NCBI RefSeq assembly: GCF_051014685.1
Contig: NW_027478419.1
Coordinates: 744,001-808,000, forward strand
From: Ptiloglossa arizonensis
Taxonomy: Eukaryota; Arthropoda; Insecta; Hymenoptera; Colletidae
Direction: 5' to 3'
DNA length: 64,000 bases
The notes under the pieces: generated by a model
The model's input: the letters and a program-made list of their open reading frames with translations, nothing else
What the model was told of the DNA's origin: nothing
Database searches by the model: none
Part shown: piece after piece, positions 12,127 to 24,204 of the stretch
How the letters are laid out: each line of letters starts with the position of its first letter
How positions within the stretch are numbered: the first letter of the stretch is position 1
Position numbers and translations under genes: made by a program

Positions 12127-13167
12127 TTTCGAGCATCAGAACTGCGAAAATTTTGAGTTTCTCAAGCGTTTCTTACCTCCAAACTGCCATATCTCGCGAA
12201 CGGATTGACGAATCCGCATGATTTCTGTTGCATCTGAAAGTAGTAACTCGCCCGATTACAACGGTATGCGCACTTTTCCCCTAGGCCGTTCCAGTTATTC
12301 ATTTCGAGCATCAGAACTGCGAAAATTTTGCGTTTCTCAAGCGTTTCTTACCTCCAAACTGCCATATCTCGCGAACGGATTGATCAATCCGCAAAATTTC
12401 TGTTGCTTCTGAAAGTAGAAACTCGCCCGATTACAACGGTATGCGCACTTTTCCCCTAGGCCGTTCTAGTTATTCGTTTCAAGCATCAGAACTGCGCAAA
12501 TTTTGAGTTTCTCAAGCGTTTCTTACATCCAAACTGCCATATCTCGCGAACGGATTGACCGATCCGCAAAATTTCTGTTGCATCTGAAAGTAGAAACTCG
12601 CCCGATTACATCGGTATGCGTACTTTTCCCCTAGGCCGTTCTAGTTATTCGTTTCGAGCATCAGAACTGCGAAAATTTTGAGTTTCTCAAGTGTTTCTTA
12701 CCTCCAAACTGCCACATCTCGCGAACGGATTGACCAATCCGCAAAATTTCTGTTGCATCTGAAAGTAGAAACTCGCCCGATTACAACGGTATGTGTAGTT
12801 TTCCCCTAGGCCGTTCCAGTTATTCGTTGCGAGCATCAGAACTGCGAAAATTTTGAGTTTCTAATGCGTTTCTTATCTCCAAACTGCCATATCTCGCGAA
12901 CGGATTGACCGATCCGCAAAATTTCTGTTGCATCTGAAAGTAGAAACTCGCCCGATTACAACGGTATGCGCACTTTTCCCCTAGGCCGTTCTAGTTATTC
13001 GTTTCGAGCATCAGAACTGCGAAAATTTTGAGTTTCTCAAGCGTTTCTTACATCCAAACGGCCATATCTCGCGAAGCGATTGACCAATCCGCATGATTTC
13101 CGTTGCATCTGAAAGTAGAAACTCGCCCGATTACAACGGTATGCGTACTTTTCCCCTAGGCCGTTCC
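12127..13167 (+). repeat. Ten-monomer-spaced duplication, copy 1
   Basis: About 1.04 kb that reappears 1,750 bp (10 monomers) downstream at 13,877-14,917. Markers in order are GACGAATCCGCATGATTTC, AAAGTAGTAACTCG, TTTTGCGTTT, TGATCAATCC, TTTCAAGC with GCGCAAA, ACATCGGTATG, AAGTGTTTC, TCGTTGCGAG and GAAGCGATTG. The only mismatch I noticed is C versus A at 13,101/14,851. The first 0.5 kb of the module also occurs a third time at about 13.2-13.65 kb, six monomers downstream. Confidence 0.85.
12147..12154. other. AAAATTTT block in each monomer (example)
   Basis: An 8-bp A4T4 palindrome at monomer positions 74-81, preceded by GCG and followed by GAG. A common subtype has GCGCAAATTTT instead. A second A/T block, CAAAATTTC, lies about 71 bp later in the same monomer. 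Short A-tracts of this kind bend DNA and can influence nucleosome placement; no such effect can be shown from sequence alone. Confidence 0.6.
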
Positions 13168-13876
13168 AGTTATACATTTCGAGCATCAGAACTGCGTAAA
13201 TTTTGAGTTTCTCAAGCGTTTCTTACCTCCAAACTGCCATATCTCGCGAACGGATTGACGAATCCGCATGATTTCTGTTGCATCTGAAAGTAGTAACTCG
13301 CCCGATTACAACGGTATGCGCACTTTTCCCCTAGGCCGTTCCAGTTATTCATTTCGAGCATCAGAACTGCGAAAATTTTGCGTTTCTCAAGCGTTTCTTA
13401 CCTCCAAACTGCCATATCTCGCGAACGGATTGATCAATCCGCAAAATTTCTGTTGCTTCTGAAAGTAGAAACTCGCCCGATTACAACGGTATGCGCACTT
13501 TTCCCCTAGGCCGTTCTAGTTATTCGTTTCAAGCATCAGAACTGCGCAAATTTTGAGTTTCTCAAGCGTTTCTTACATCCAAACTGCCATATCTCGCGAA
13601 CGGATTGACCGATCCGCAAAATTTCTGTTGCATCTGAAAGTAGAAACTCGCCCGATTACAACGGTATGCGTACTTTTCCCCTAGGCCGTTCTAGTTATTC
13701 GTTTCGAGCATCAGAACTGCGAAAATTTTGAGTTTCTCAAGCGTTTCTTACCTCCAAACTGCCATATCTCGCGAACGGATCGACCAATCCGCAAAATTTT
13801 TGTTGCATCTGAAAGCAGAAACTCGCCCGATTACAACGGTATGCGCACTTTTCCCCTAGGCCGTTCTAGTTATTCA

Positions 13877-14917
13877 TTTCGAGCATCAGAACTGCGAAAA
13901 TTTTGAGTTTCTCAAGCGTTTCTTACCTCCAAACTGCCATATCTCGCGAACGGATTGACGAATCCGCATGATTTCTGTTGCATCTGAAAGTAGTAACTCG
14001 CCCGATTACAACGGTATGCGCACTTTTCCCCTAGGCCGTTCCAGTTATTCATTTCGAGCATCAGAACTGCGAAAATTTTGCGTTTCTCAAGCGTTTCTTA
14101 CCTCCAAACTGCCATATCTCGCGAACGGATTGATCAATCCGCAAAATTTCTGTTGCTTCTGAAAGTAGAAACTCGCCCGATTACAACGGTATGCGCACTT
14201 TTCCCCTAGGCCGTTCTAGTTATTCGTTTCAAGCATCAGAACTGCGCAAATTTTGAGTTTCTCAAGCGTTTCTTACATCCAAACTGCCATATCTCGCGAA
14301 CGGATTGACCGATCCGCAAAATTTCTGTTGCATCTGAAAGTAGAAACTCGCCCGATTACATCGGTATGCGTACTTTTCCCCTAGGCCGTTCTAGTTATTC
14401 GTTTCGAGCATCAGAACTGCGAAAATTTTGAGTTTCTCAAGTGTTTCTTACCTCCAAACTGCCACATCTCGCGAACGGATTGACCAATCCGCAAAATTTC
14501 TGTTGCATCTGAAAGTAGAAACTCGCCCGATTACAACGGTATGTGTAGTTTTCCCCTAGGCCGTTCCAGTTATTCGTTGCGAGCATCAGAACTGCGAAAA
14601 TTTTGAGTTTCTAATGCGTTTCTTATCTCCAAACTGCCATATCTCGCGAACGGATTGACCGATCCGCAAAATTTCTGTTGCATCTGAAAGTAGAAACTCG
14701 CCCGATTACAACGGTATGCGCACTTTTCCCCTAGGCCGTTCTAGTTATTCGTTTCGAGCATCAGAACTGCGAAAATTTTGAGTTTCTCAAGCGTTTCTTA
14801 CATCCAAACGGCCATATCTCGCGAAGCGATTGACCAATCCGCATGATTTCAGTTGCATCTGAAAGTAGAAACTCGCCCGATTACAACGGTATGCGTACTT
14901 TTCCCCTAGGCCGTTCT
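13877..14917 (+). repeat. Ten-monomer-spaced duplication, copy 2
   Basis: Copy of 12,127-13,167 with the same marker order. Between the two lies a shorter third copy of the leading part (about 13.2-13.65 kb), so the region has been built by nested exchanges of different monomer counts (4, 6 and 10). Confidence 0.85.
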
Positions 14918-15152
14918 AGTTATTCGTTTCGAGCATCAGAACTGCGAAAATTTTGAGTTTCTCAAGCGTTTCTTACCTCCAAACTGCCATATCTCGCGAA
15001 CGGATCGACCAATCCGCAAAATTTCTGTTGCATCTGAAAGTAGAAACTCGCCCGATTACAACGGTATGCGTACTTTTCCCCTAGGCCGTTCTAGTTATTC
15101 GTTTCGAGCATCAGAACTGCGAAAATTTTGAGTTTCTCAAGCGTTTCTTACC

Positions 15153-16985
15153 TCCAAACTGCCATATCTCGCGAACGGATCGACCAATCCGCAAAATTTT
15201 TGTTGCATCTGAAAGTAGAAACTCGCCCGATTACAACGGTATGCGCACTTTTCCCCTAGGCCGTTCTAGTTATTCATTTCGAGCATCAGAACTGCGAAAA
15301 TTTTGAGTTTCTCAAGCGTTTCTTATCTCCAAACTGCCATATCTCGCGAACGGATCGACCAATCCGCAAAATTTCTGTTGCATCTGCAAGATGAAACTCG
15401 CCCGATTACAACGGTATGCGTACTTTTCCCCTAGGCCGTTCCAGTTATTCATTTCGAGCATCAGAACTGCGAAAATTTTGAGTTTCTCAAGCGTTTCTTA
15501 CCTCCAAACTGCCATATCTCGCGAACGGATTGATCAATCCGCAAAATTTCTGTTGCTTCTGAAAGTAGAAACTCGCCCGATTACAACGGTATGAGCACTT
15601 TTCCCCTAGGCCGTTCTAGTCATTCGTTTCGAGAATCAGAACTGCGAAAATTTTGAGCTTCTCAAGCGTTTCCTACTTCCAAACTGCCATATCTCGTGAA
15701 CGGATCGACCAATCCGCAAAATTTCTGTTGCATCTGAAAGTAGAAACTCGCCCGATTACATCGGTATGCGTACTTTTCCCCTAGGCCGTTCTAGTTATTC
15801 GTTTCGAGCATCAGAACTGCGAAAATTTTGAGTTTCTCAAGTGTTTCTTACCTCCAAACTGCCACATCTCGCGAACGGATTGACCAATCCGCAAAATTTC
15901 TGTTGCATCTGAAAGTAGAAACTCGCCCGATTACAACGGTATGTGTAGTTTTCCCCTAGGCCGTTCCAGTTATTCGTTGCGAGCATCAGAACTGCGAAAA
16001 TTTTGAGTTTCTAATGCGTTTCTTATCTCCAAACTGCCATATCTCGCGAACGGATTGACCGATCCGCAAAATTTCTGTTGCATCTGAAAGTAGAAACTCG
16101 CCCGATTAAAACGGTATGCGCACTTTTCCCCTTGGCCGTTCTAGTTACTCGTGTCGAGCATCAGAACTGCGAAAATTTGGAGTTTCTCAAGCGTTTCTTA
16201 TCTCCAAACTGCCATATCTCGCGAACGGATCGACCAATCCGCAAAATTTCTGTTGCATCTGCAAGTAGAAACTCGCCCGATTACAACGGTATGCGTACTT
16301 TTCCCCTAGGCCGTTCTAGTTATTCGTTTCGAGCATCAGAACTGCGAAAATTTTGTGTTTCTCAAGCGTTTCTTACCTCCAAACTGCCATATCTCGCGAA
16401 CGGATTGATCAATCCGCAAAATTTCTGTTGCTTCTGAAAGTAGAAACTCGCCCGATTACAACTGTATGCGCACTTTTCCCCTAGGCCGTTCTAGTTATTC
16501 GTTTCAAGCATCAGAACTGCGCAAATTTTGAGTTTCTCAAGCGTTTCTTACCTCCAAACTGCCATATCTCGCGAACGGATTGACCAATCCGCAAAATTTC
16601 TGTTGCATCTGAAAGTAGAAACTCGCCCGATTACAACGGTATGTGTAGTTTTCCCCTAGGCCGTTCCAGTTATTCATTTCGAGCATCAGAACTGCGAAAA
16701 TTTTGAGTTTCTCAAGCGTTTCTTACTTCCAAACTGCCATATCTCGCGAACGGATTGATCAATCCGCAAAATTTCTGTTGCTTCTGAAAGTAGAAACTCG
16801 CCCGATTACATCGGTATGCGTACTTTTCCCCTAGGCCGTTCTAGTTATTCGTTTCGAGCATCAGAACTGCGAAAATTTTGAGTTTCTCAAGTGTTTCTTA
16901 CCTCCAAACTGCCACATCTCGCGAACGGATTGACCAATCCGCAAAATTTCTGTTGCATCTGAAAGTAGAAACTCGCCCGATTACA
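15153..16985 (+). repeat. Thirteen-monomer-spaced duplication, copy 1
   Basis: About 1.83 kb repeated 2,275 bp downstream at 17,428-19,260. Shared markers include CAAAATTTTTGTTG, CTGCAAG followed by a TGAAAC variant, GGTATGAGCAC, CGAGAATCAG, CGATTAAAACGG, TTTTGTGTTT and ACTGTATGCG. A few private substitutions separate the copies (for example TATTC versus TATGC at about 15,273/17,548 and CTTGG at about 16,132). Left and right limits are set by single diagnostic bases (C versus A at 15,152/17,427; T versus A at 16,986/19,261). Confidence 0.85.
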
Positions 16986-17148
16986 TCGGTATGCGTACTT
17001 TTCCCCTAGGCCGTTCTAGTTATTCGTTTCGAGCATCAGAACTGCGAAAATTTTGAGTTTCTCAAGTGTTTCTTACCTCCAAACTGCCACATCTCGCGAA
17101 CGGATTGACCAATCCGCAAAATTTCTGTTGCATCTGAAAGTAGAAACT
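16799..17148 (+). repeat. Perfectly doubled single monomer
   Basis: Two adjacent monomers (16,799-16,973 and 16,974-17,148) appear identical over 175 bp by eye. Both carry ACATCGGTATGCGTAC, AAGTGTTTC and GCCACATCTCG. Related blocks at about 19.07 kb and 45.15 kb have only one copy of this monomer before the TGTAG type. A one-monomer tandem gain here is the simplest reading. Confidence 0.8.
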
Positions 17149-17427
17149 CGCCCGATTACAACGGTATGTGTAGTTTTCCCCTAGGCCGTTCCAGTTATTC
17201 GTTGCGAGCATCAGAACTGCGAAAATTTTGAGTTTCTAATGCGTTTCTTATCTCCAAACTGCCATATCTCGCGAACGGAATGACCGATCCGCAAAATTTC
17301 TGTTGCATCTGAAAGTAGAAACTCGCCCGATTACAACGGTATGCGTACTTTTCCCCTAGGCCGTTCTAGTTATTCGTTTCGAGCATCAGAACTGCGAAAA
17401 TTTTGAGTTTCTCAAGCGTTTCTTACA

Positions 17428-19260
17428 TCCAAACTGCCATATCTCGCGAACGGATCGACCAATCCGCAAAATTTTTGTTGCATCTGAAAGTAGAAACTCG
17501 CCCGATTACAACGGTATGCGCACTTTTCCCCTAGGCCGTTCTAGTTATGCATTTCGAGCATCAGAACTGCGAAAATTTTGAGTTTCTCAAGCGTTTCTTA
17601 TCTCCAAACTGCCATATCTCGCGAACGGATCGACCAATCCGCAAAATTTCTGTTGCATCTGCAAGTTGAAACTCGCCCGATTACAACGGTATGCGTACTT
17701 TTCCCCTAGGCCGTTCCAGTTATTCATTTCGAGCATCAGAACTGCGAAAATTTTGAGTTTCTCAAGCGTTTCTTACCTCCAAACTGCCATATCTCGCGAA
17801 CGGATTGATCAATCCGCAAAATTTCTGTTGCTTCTGAAAGTAGAAACTCGCCCGATTACAACGGTATGAGCACTTTTCCCCTAGGCCGTTCTAGTCATTC
17901 GTTTCGAGAATCAGAACTGCGAAAATTTTGAGCTTCTCAAGCGTTTCCTACTTCCAAACTGCCATATCTCGTGAACGGATCGACCAATCCGCAAAATTTC
18001 TGTTGCATCTGAAAGTAGAAACTCGCCCGATTACATCGGTATGCGTACTTTTCCCCTAGGCCGTTCTAGTTATTCGTTTCGAGCATCAGAACTGCGAAAA
18101 TTTTGAGTTTCTCAAGTGTTTCTTACCTCCAAACTGCCACATCTCGCGAACGGATTGACCAATCCGCAAAATTTCTGTTGCATCTGAAAGTAGAAACTCG
18201 CCCGATTACAACGGTATGTGTAGTTTTCCCCTAGGCCGTTCCAGTTATTCGTTGCGAGCATCAGAACTGCGAAAATTTTGAGTTTCTAATGCGTTTCTTA
18301 TCTCCAAACTGCCATATCTCGCGAACGGATTGACCGATCCGCAAAATTTCTGTTGCATCTGAAAGTAGAAATTCGCCCGATTAAAACGGTATGCGCACTT
18401 TTCCCCTAGGCCGTTCTAGTTACTCGTGTCGAGCATCAGAACTGCGAAAATTTTGAGTTTCTCAAGCGTTTCTTATCTCCAAACTGCCATATCTCGCGAA
18501 CGGATCGACCAATCCGCAAAATTTCTGTTGCATCTGCAAGTAGAAACTCGCCCGATTACAACGGTATGCGTACTTTTCCCCTAGGCCGTTCTAGTTATTC
18601 GTTTCGAGCATCAGAACTGCGAAAATTTTGTGTTTCTCAAGCGTTTCTTACCTCCAAACTGCCATATCTCGCGAACGGATTGATCAATCCGCAAAATTTC
18701 TGTTGCTTCTGAAAGTAGAAACTCGCCCGATTACAACTGTATGCGCACTTTTCCCCTAGGCCGTTCTAGTTATTCGTTTCAAGCATCAGAACTGCGCAAA
18801 TTTTGAGTTTCTCAAGCGTTTCTTACCTCCAAACTGCCATATCTCGCGAACGGATTGACCAATCCGCAAAATTTCTGTTGCATCTGAAAGTAGAAACTCG
18901 CCCGATTACAACGGTATGTGTAGTTTTCCCCTAGGCCGTTCCAGTTATTCATTTCGAGCATCAGAACTGCGAAAATTTTGAGTTTCTCAAGCGTTTCTTA
19001 CTTCCAAACTGCCATATCTCGCGAACGGATTGATCAATCCGCAAAATTTCTGTTGCTTCTGAAAGTAGAAACTCGCCCGATTACATCGGTATGCGTACTT
19101 TTCCCCTAGGCCGTTCTAGTTATTCGTTTCGAGCATCAGAACTGCGAAAATTTTGAGTTTCTCAAGTGTTTCTTACCTCCAAACTGCCACATCTCGCGAA
19201 CGGATTGACCAATCCGCAAAATTTCTGTTGCATCTGAAAGTAGAAACTCGCCCGATTACA
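17428..19260 (+). repeat. Thirteen-monomer-spaced duplication, copy 2
   Basis: Copy of 15,153-16,985. Its right half also begins the long collinear series that is repeated at 44.4-61.2 kb. A private change (AATTCGCCC for AACTCGCCC at about 18,371) distinguishes it from both relatives. Confidence 0.85.
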
Positions 19261-19642
19261 ACGGTATGTGTAGTTTTCCCCTAGGCCGTTCCAGTTATTC
19301 GTTTCAAGCATCAGAACTGCGCAAATTTTGAGTTTCTCAAGCGTTTCTTACCTCCAAACTGCCATATCTCGCGAACGGATTGACCAATCCGCAAAATTTC
19401 TGTTGCATCTGAAAGTAGAAACTCGCCCGATTACAACGGTATGTGTAGTTTTCCCCTAGGCCGTTCCAGTTATTCATTTCGAGCATCAGAACTGCGAAAA
19501 TTTTGAGTTTCTCAAGCGTTTCTTACTTCCAAACTGCCATATCTCGCGAACGGATTGATCAATCCGCAAAATTTCTGTTGCTTCTGAAAGTAGAAACTCG
19601 CCCGATTACAACGGTATGCGCACTTTTCCCCTAGGCCGTTCT
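18320..19642 (+). repeat. Long-range collinear block 1, upstream copy
   Basis: Matches 44,395-45,717 at an offset of 26,075 bp (149 monomers). Shared markers are CGATTAAAACGG, TTTTGTGTTT, ACTGTATGCG, ACATCGGTATG with AAGTGTTTC, and then TGTAG followed by TTTCAAGC and GCGCAAA. The match ends where CTCGTCATTCG here is replaced by CTAGTTATTCG. This is the first of six blocks occurring in the same order in two halves of the window. Confidence 0.8.
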
Positions 19643-20154
19643 CGTCATTCGTTTCGAGCATCAGAACTGCGAAAATTTTGAGCTTCTCAAGCGTTTCCTA
19701 CTTCCAAACTGCCATATCTCGTGAACTGATCGACCAATCCGCAAAATTTCTGTTGCATCTGAAAGTAGAAACTCGCCCGATTACATCGGTATGCGTACTT
19801 TTCCCCTAGGCCGTTCTAGTTATTCGTTTCGAGCATCAGAACTGCGAAAATTTTGAGTTTCTCAAGTGTTTCTTACCTCCAAACTGCCACATCTCGCGAA
19901 CGGATTGACCAATCCGCAAAATTTCTGTTGCATCTGAAAGTAGAAACTCGCCCGATTACAACGGTATGTGTAGTTTTCCCCTAGGCCGTTCCAGTTATTC
20001 GTTTCGAGCATCAGAACTGCGAAAATTTTGAGTTTCTCATGCGTTTCTTACCTCCAAACTGCCATATCTCGCGAACGGATTGATCAATCCGCAAAATTTC
20101 TGTTGCTTCTGAAAGTAGAAACTCGCCCGATTACAACGGTATGCGCACTTATCC

Positions 20155-22138
20155 CCTAGGCCGTTCTAGTCATTCGTTTCGAGCATCAGAACTGCGAAAA
20201 TTTTGAGCTTCTCAAGCGTTTCCTACTTCCAAACTGCCATATCTCGTGAACGGATCGACCAATCCGCAAAATTTCTGTTGCATCTGAAAGTAGAAACTCG
20301 CCCGATTACATCGGTATGCGTACTTTTCCCCTAGGCCGTTCTAGTTATTCGTTTCGAGCATCAGAACTGCGAAAATTTTGAGTTTCTCAAGCGTTTCTTA
20401 CATCCAAACTGCCATATCTCGCGAACGGATTGACCGATCCGCAAAATTTCTGTTGCATCTGAAAGTAGAAACTCGCCCGATTACAACGGTATGCGCACTT
20501 TTCCCCTAGGCCGTTCTAGTTACTCGTGTCGAGCATCAGAACTGCGAAAATTTTGAGTTTCTCAAGCGTTTCTTATCTCCAAACTGCCATATCTCGCGAA
20601 CGGATCGACCAATCCGCAAAATTTCTGTTGCATCTGCAAGTAGAAACTCGCCCGATTACAACGGTATGCGTACTTTTCCCCTAGGCCGTTCTAGTTATTC
20701 GTTTCGAGCATCAGAACTGCGAAAATTTTGAGTTTCTCAAGCGTTTCTTACATCCAATCTGCCATATCTCGCGAACGGATTGACCGATCCGCAAAATTTC
20801 TGTTGCATCTGAAAGTAGAAACTCGCCCGATTACATCGGTATGCGTACTTTTCCCCTAGGCCGTTCTAGTTATTCGTTTCGAGCATCAGAACTGCGAAAA
20901 TTTTGAGTTTCTCAAGTGTTTCTTACCTCCAAACTGCCATATCTCGCGAACGGATTGATCAATCCGCAAAATTTCTGTTGCTTCTGAAAGTAGAAACTCG
21001 CCCGATTACAACGGTATGAGCACTTTTCCCCTAGGCCGTTCTAGTCATTCGTTTCGAGCATCAGAACTGCGAAAATTTTGAGCTTCTCAAGCGTTTCCTA
21101 CTTCCAAACTGCCATATCTCGTGAACGGATCGACCAATCCGCAAAATTTCTGTTGCATCTGAAAGTAGAAACTCGCCCGATTACATCGGTATGCGTACTT
21201 TTCCCCTAGGCCGTTCTAGTTATTCGTTTCGAGCATCAGAACTGCGAAAATTTTGAGTTTCTCAAGCGTTTCTTACATCCAAACTGCCATATCTCGCGAA
21301 CGGATTGACCGATCCGCAAAATTTCTGTTGCATCTGAAAGTAGAAACTCGCCCGATTACAACGGTATGCGCACTTTTCCCCTAGGCCGTTCTAGTTACTC
21401 GTGTCGAGCATCAGAACTGCGAAAATTTTGAGTTTCTCAAGCGTTTCTTATCTCCAAACTGCCATATCTCGCGAACGGATCGACCAATCCGCAAAATTTC
21501 TGTTGCATCTGCAAGTAGAAACTCGCCCGATTACAACGGTATGCGTACTTTTCCCCTAGGCCGTTCTAGTTATTCGTTTCGAGCATCAGAACTGCGAAAA
21601 TTTTGAGTTTCTCAAGCGTTTCTTACATCCAATCTGCCATATCTCGCGAACGGATTGACCGATCCGCAAAATTTCTGTTGCATCTGAAAGTAGAAACTCG
21701 CCCGATTACATCGGTATGCGTACTTTTCCCCTAGGCCGTTCTAGTTATTCGTTTCGAGCATCAGAACTGCGAAAATTTTGAGTTTCTCAAGTGTTTCTTA
21801 CCTCCAAACTGCCATATCTCGCGAACGGATTGATCAATCCGCAAAATTTCTGTTGCTTCTGAAAGTAGAAACTCGCCCGATTACAACGGTATGAGCACTT
21901 TTCCCCTAGGCCGTTCTAGTCATTCGTTTCGAGAATCAGAACTGCGAAAATTTTGAGCTTCTCAAGCGTTTCCTACTTCCAAACTGCCATATCTCGTGAA
22001 CGGATCGACCAATCCGCAAAATTTCTGTTGCATCTGAAAGTAGAAACTCGCCCGATTACATCGGTATGCGTACTTTTCCCCTAGGCCGTTCTAGTTATTC
22101 GTTTCGAGCATCAGAACTGCGAAAATTTTGAGTTTCTC
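20155..22138 (+). repeat. Five-monomer higher-order unit (875 bp), two copies plus a partial third
   Basis: Five monomer types follow each other twice. a: TAGTCATTCG, GAGCTTC, CCTACTTCC, CTCGTGAACGG. b: ACATCGGTATGCGTAC, ACATCC, GACCGATCC. c: CGCAC, TACTCGTGTCG, TATCTCC, CTGCAAG. d: CGTAC, ACATCCAATCTG, GACCGATCC. e: ACATCGG, AAGTGTTTC, TGATCAATCC, TTGCTTCTG. The a-type TAGTCATTCG motif occurs at about 20,171, 21,046 and 21,921, and the d-type CATCCAATCT at 20,751 and 21,626, always 875 bp apart. The third copy departs after about 220 bp at AAGTGTTTC. The same a-b-c-d-e order is seen inside 25.4-26.3 and 28.4-29.3 kb, and in modified form at 46-54 kb. Confidence 0.88.
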
Positions 22139-22266
22139 AAGTGTTTCTTACCTCCAAACTGCCACATCTCGCGAACGGATTGACCAATCCGCAAAATTTC
22201 TGTTGCATCTGAAAGTAGAAACTCGCCCGATTACAACGGTATGCGCACTTTTCCCCTAGGCCGTTC
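21050..22266 (+). repeat. Long-range collinear block 2, upstream copy
   Basis: Matches 46,250-47,466 at an offset of 25,200 bp (144 monomers). It shares the a-b-c-d-e unit followed by GGTATGAGCAC, CGAGAATCAG and the ACATCGG/AAGTGTTTC/GCCACATC monomer. It ends where TTCTAGTTATTCGTTTC here becomes TTCCAGTTATTCGTTGC downstream. Left limit is approximate. Confidence 0.75.
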
Positions 22267-24204
22267 TAGTTATTCGTTTCGAGCATCAGAACTGCGAAAA
22301 TTTTGAGTTTCTCAAGCGTTTCTTACATCCAAACGGCCATATCTCGCGAAGCGATTGACCAATCCGCATGATTTCTGTTGCATCTGAAAGTAGAAACTCG
22401 CCCGATTACAACGGTATGCGTACTTCTCCCCTAGGCCGTTCTAGTCATTCGTTTCGAGCATCAGAACTGCGAAAATTTTGAGTTTCTCAAGCGTTTCTTA
22501 TCTCCAAACTGCCATATCTCGCGAACGGATTGACCAATCCGCAAAATTTCTGTTGCATCTGAAAGTAGTAACTCGCCCGATTACAACGGTATGCGCACTT
22601 TTCCCCTAGGCCGTTCCAGTTATTCATTTCGAGCATCAGAACTGCGAAAATTTTGCGTTTCTCAAGCGTTTCTTACCTCCAAACTGCCATATCTCGCGAA
22701 CGGATTGATCAATCCGCAAAATTTCTGTTGCTTCTGAAAGTAGAAACTCGCCCGATTACAACGGTATGCGCACTTTTCCCCTAGGCCGTTCTAGTCATTC
22801 GTTTCGAGCATCAGAACTGCGAAAATTTTGAGCTTCTCAAGCGTTTCCTACTTCCAAACTGCCATATCTCGTGAACGGATCGACCAATCCGCAAAATTTC
22901 TGTTGCATCTGAAAGTAGAAACTCGCCCGATTACATCGGTATGCGTACTTTTCCCCTAGGCCGTTCTAGTTATTCGTTTCGAGCATCAGAACTGCGAAAA
23001 TTTTGAGTTTCTCAAACGTTTCTTACATCCAAACTGCCATATCTCGCGAACGGATTGACCGATCCGCAAAATTTCTGTTGCATCTGAAAGTAGAAACTCG
23101 CCCGATTACAACGGTATGCGCACTTTTCCCCTAGGCCGTTCTAGTTAGTCGTGTCGAGCATCAGAACTGCGAAAATTTTGAGTTTCTCAAGCGTTTCTTA
23201 TCTCCAAACTGCCATATCTCGCGAACGGATCGACCAATCCGCAAAATTTCTGTTGCATCTGCAAGTAGAAACTCGCCCGATTACAACGGTATGCGTACTT
23301 TTCCCCTGGGCCGTTCTAGTTATTCGTTTCGAGCATCAGAACTGCGAAAATTTTGTGTTTCTCAAGCGTTTCTTACCTCCAAACTGCCATATCTCGCGAA
23401 CGGATTGATCAATCCGCAAAATTTCTGTTGCTTCTGAAAGTAGAAACTCGCCCGATTACAACTGTATGCGCACTTTTCCCCTAGGCCGTTCTAGTTATTC
23501 GTTTCAAGCATCAGAACTGCGCAAATTTTGAGTTTCTCAAGCGTTTCTTACCTCCAAACTGCCATATCTCGCGAACGGATTGACCAATCCGCAAAATTTC
23601 TGTTGCATCTGAAAGTAGAAACTCGCCCGATTACAACGGTATGTGTAGTTTTCCCCTAGGCCGTTCCAGTTATTCATTTCGAGCATCAGAACTGCGAAAA
23701 TTTTGAGTTTCTCAAGCGTTTCTTACTTCCAAACTGCCATATCTCGCGAACGGATTGATCAATCCGCAAAATTTCTGTTGCTTCTGAAAGTAGAAACTCG
23801 CCCGATTACAACGGTATGCGCACTTTTCCCCTAGGCCGTTCTCGTCATTCGTTTCGAGCATCAGAACTGCGAAAATTTTGAGCTTCTCAAGCGTTTCCTA
23901 CATCCAAACTGCCATATCTCGTGAACTGATCGACCAATCCGCAAAATTTCTGTTGCATCTGAAAGTAGAAACTCGCCCGATTACATCGGTATGCGTACTT
24001 TTCCCCTAGGCCGTTCTAGTTATTCGTTTCGAGCATCAGAACTGCGAAAATTTTGAGTTTCTCAAGTGTTTCTTACCTCCAAACTGCCACATCTCGCGAA
24101 CGGATTGACCAATCCGCAAAATTTCTGTTGCATCCGAAAGTAGAAACTCGCCCGATTACAACGGTATGTGTAGTTTTCCCCTAGGCCGTTCCAGTTATTC
24201 GTTT
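22218..24204 (+). repeat. Long-range collinear block 3, upstream copy
   Basis: About 2.0 kb matching 48,468-50,454 at 26,250 bp (150 monomers). Markers are GAAGCGATTG with CATGATTTC, CTTCTCCCC, AAAGTAGTAACTCG, TTTTGCGTTT, CTCAAACGTTTC, TAGTTAGTCGTGTCG, TTTTGTGTTT and CTCGTCATTCG with GTGAACTGATCG. One internal monomer differs in type near 23,461 (CGCAC here, TGTAG downstream). The portion from about 23.5 to 24.35 kb is also found at 55.7-56.5 kb (32,200 bp away), sharing ACATCC in the monomer ending GTGAACTGATCG. Confidence 0.8.

Noticed and set aside
16078..16437. Longest open frame (about 119 codons), and similar frames of about 117 codons at 24.8, 25.1, 27.7, 28.1, 40.9, 42.4 and 56.4 kb
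   Set aside because: They are read through two satellite monomers and end at ordinary positions in the repeat. The same peptide segments recur wherever the monomer types recur, and 175 bp is not a multiple of 3, so the frame changes at each monomer. No start context, domain or codon pattern supports a gene.
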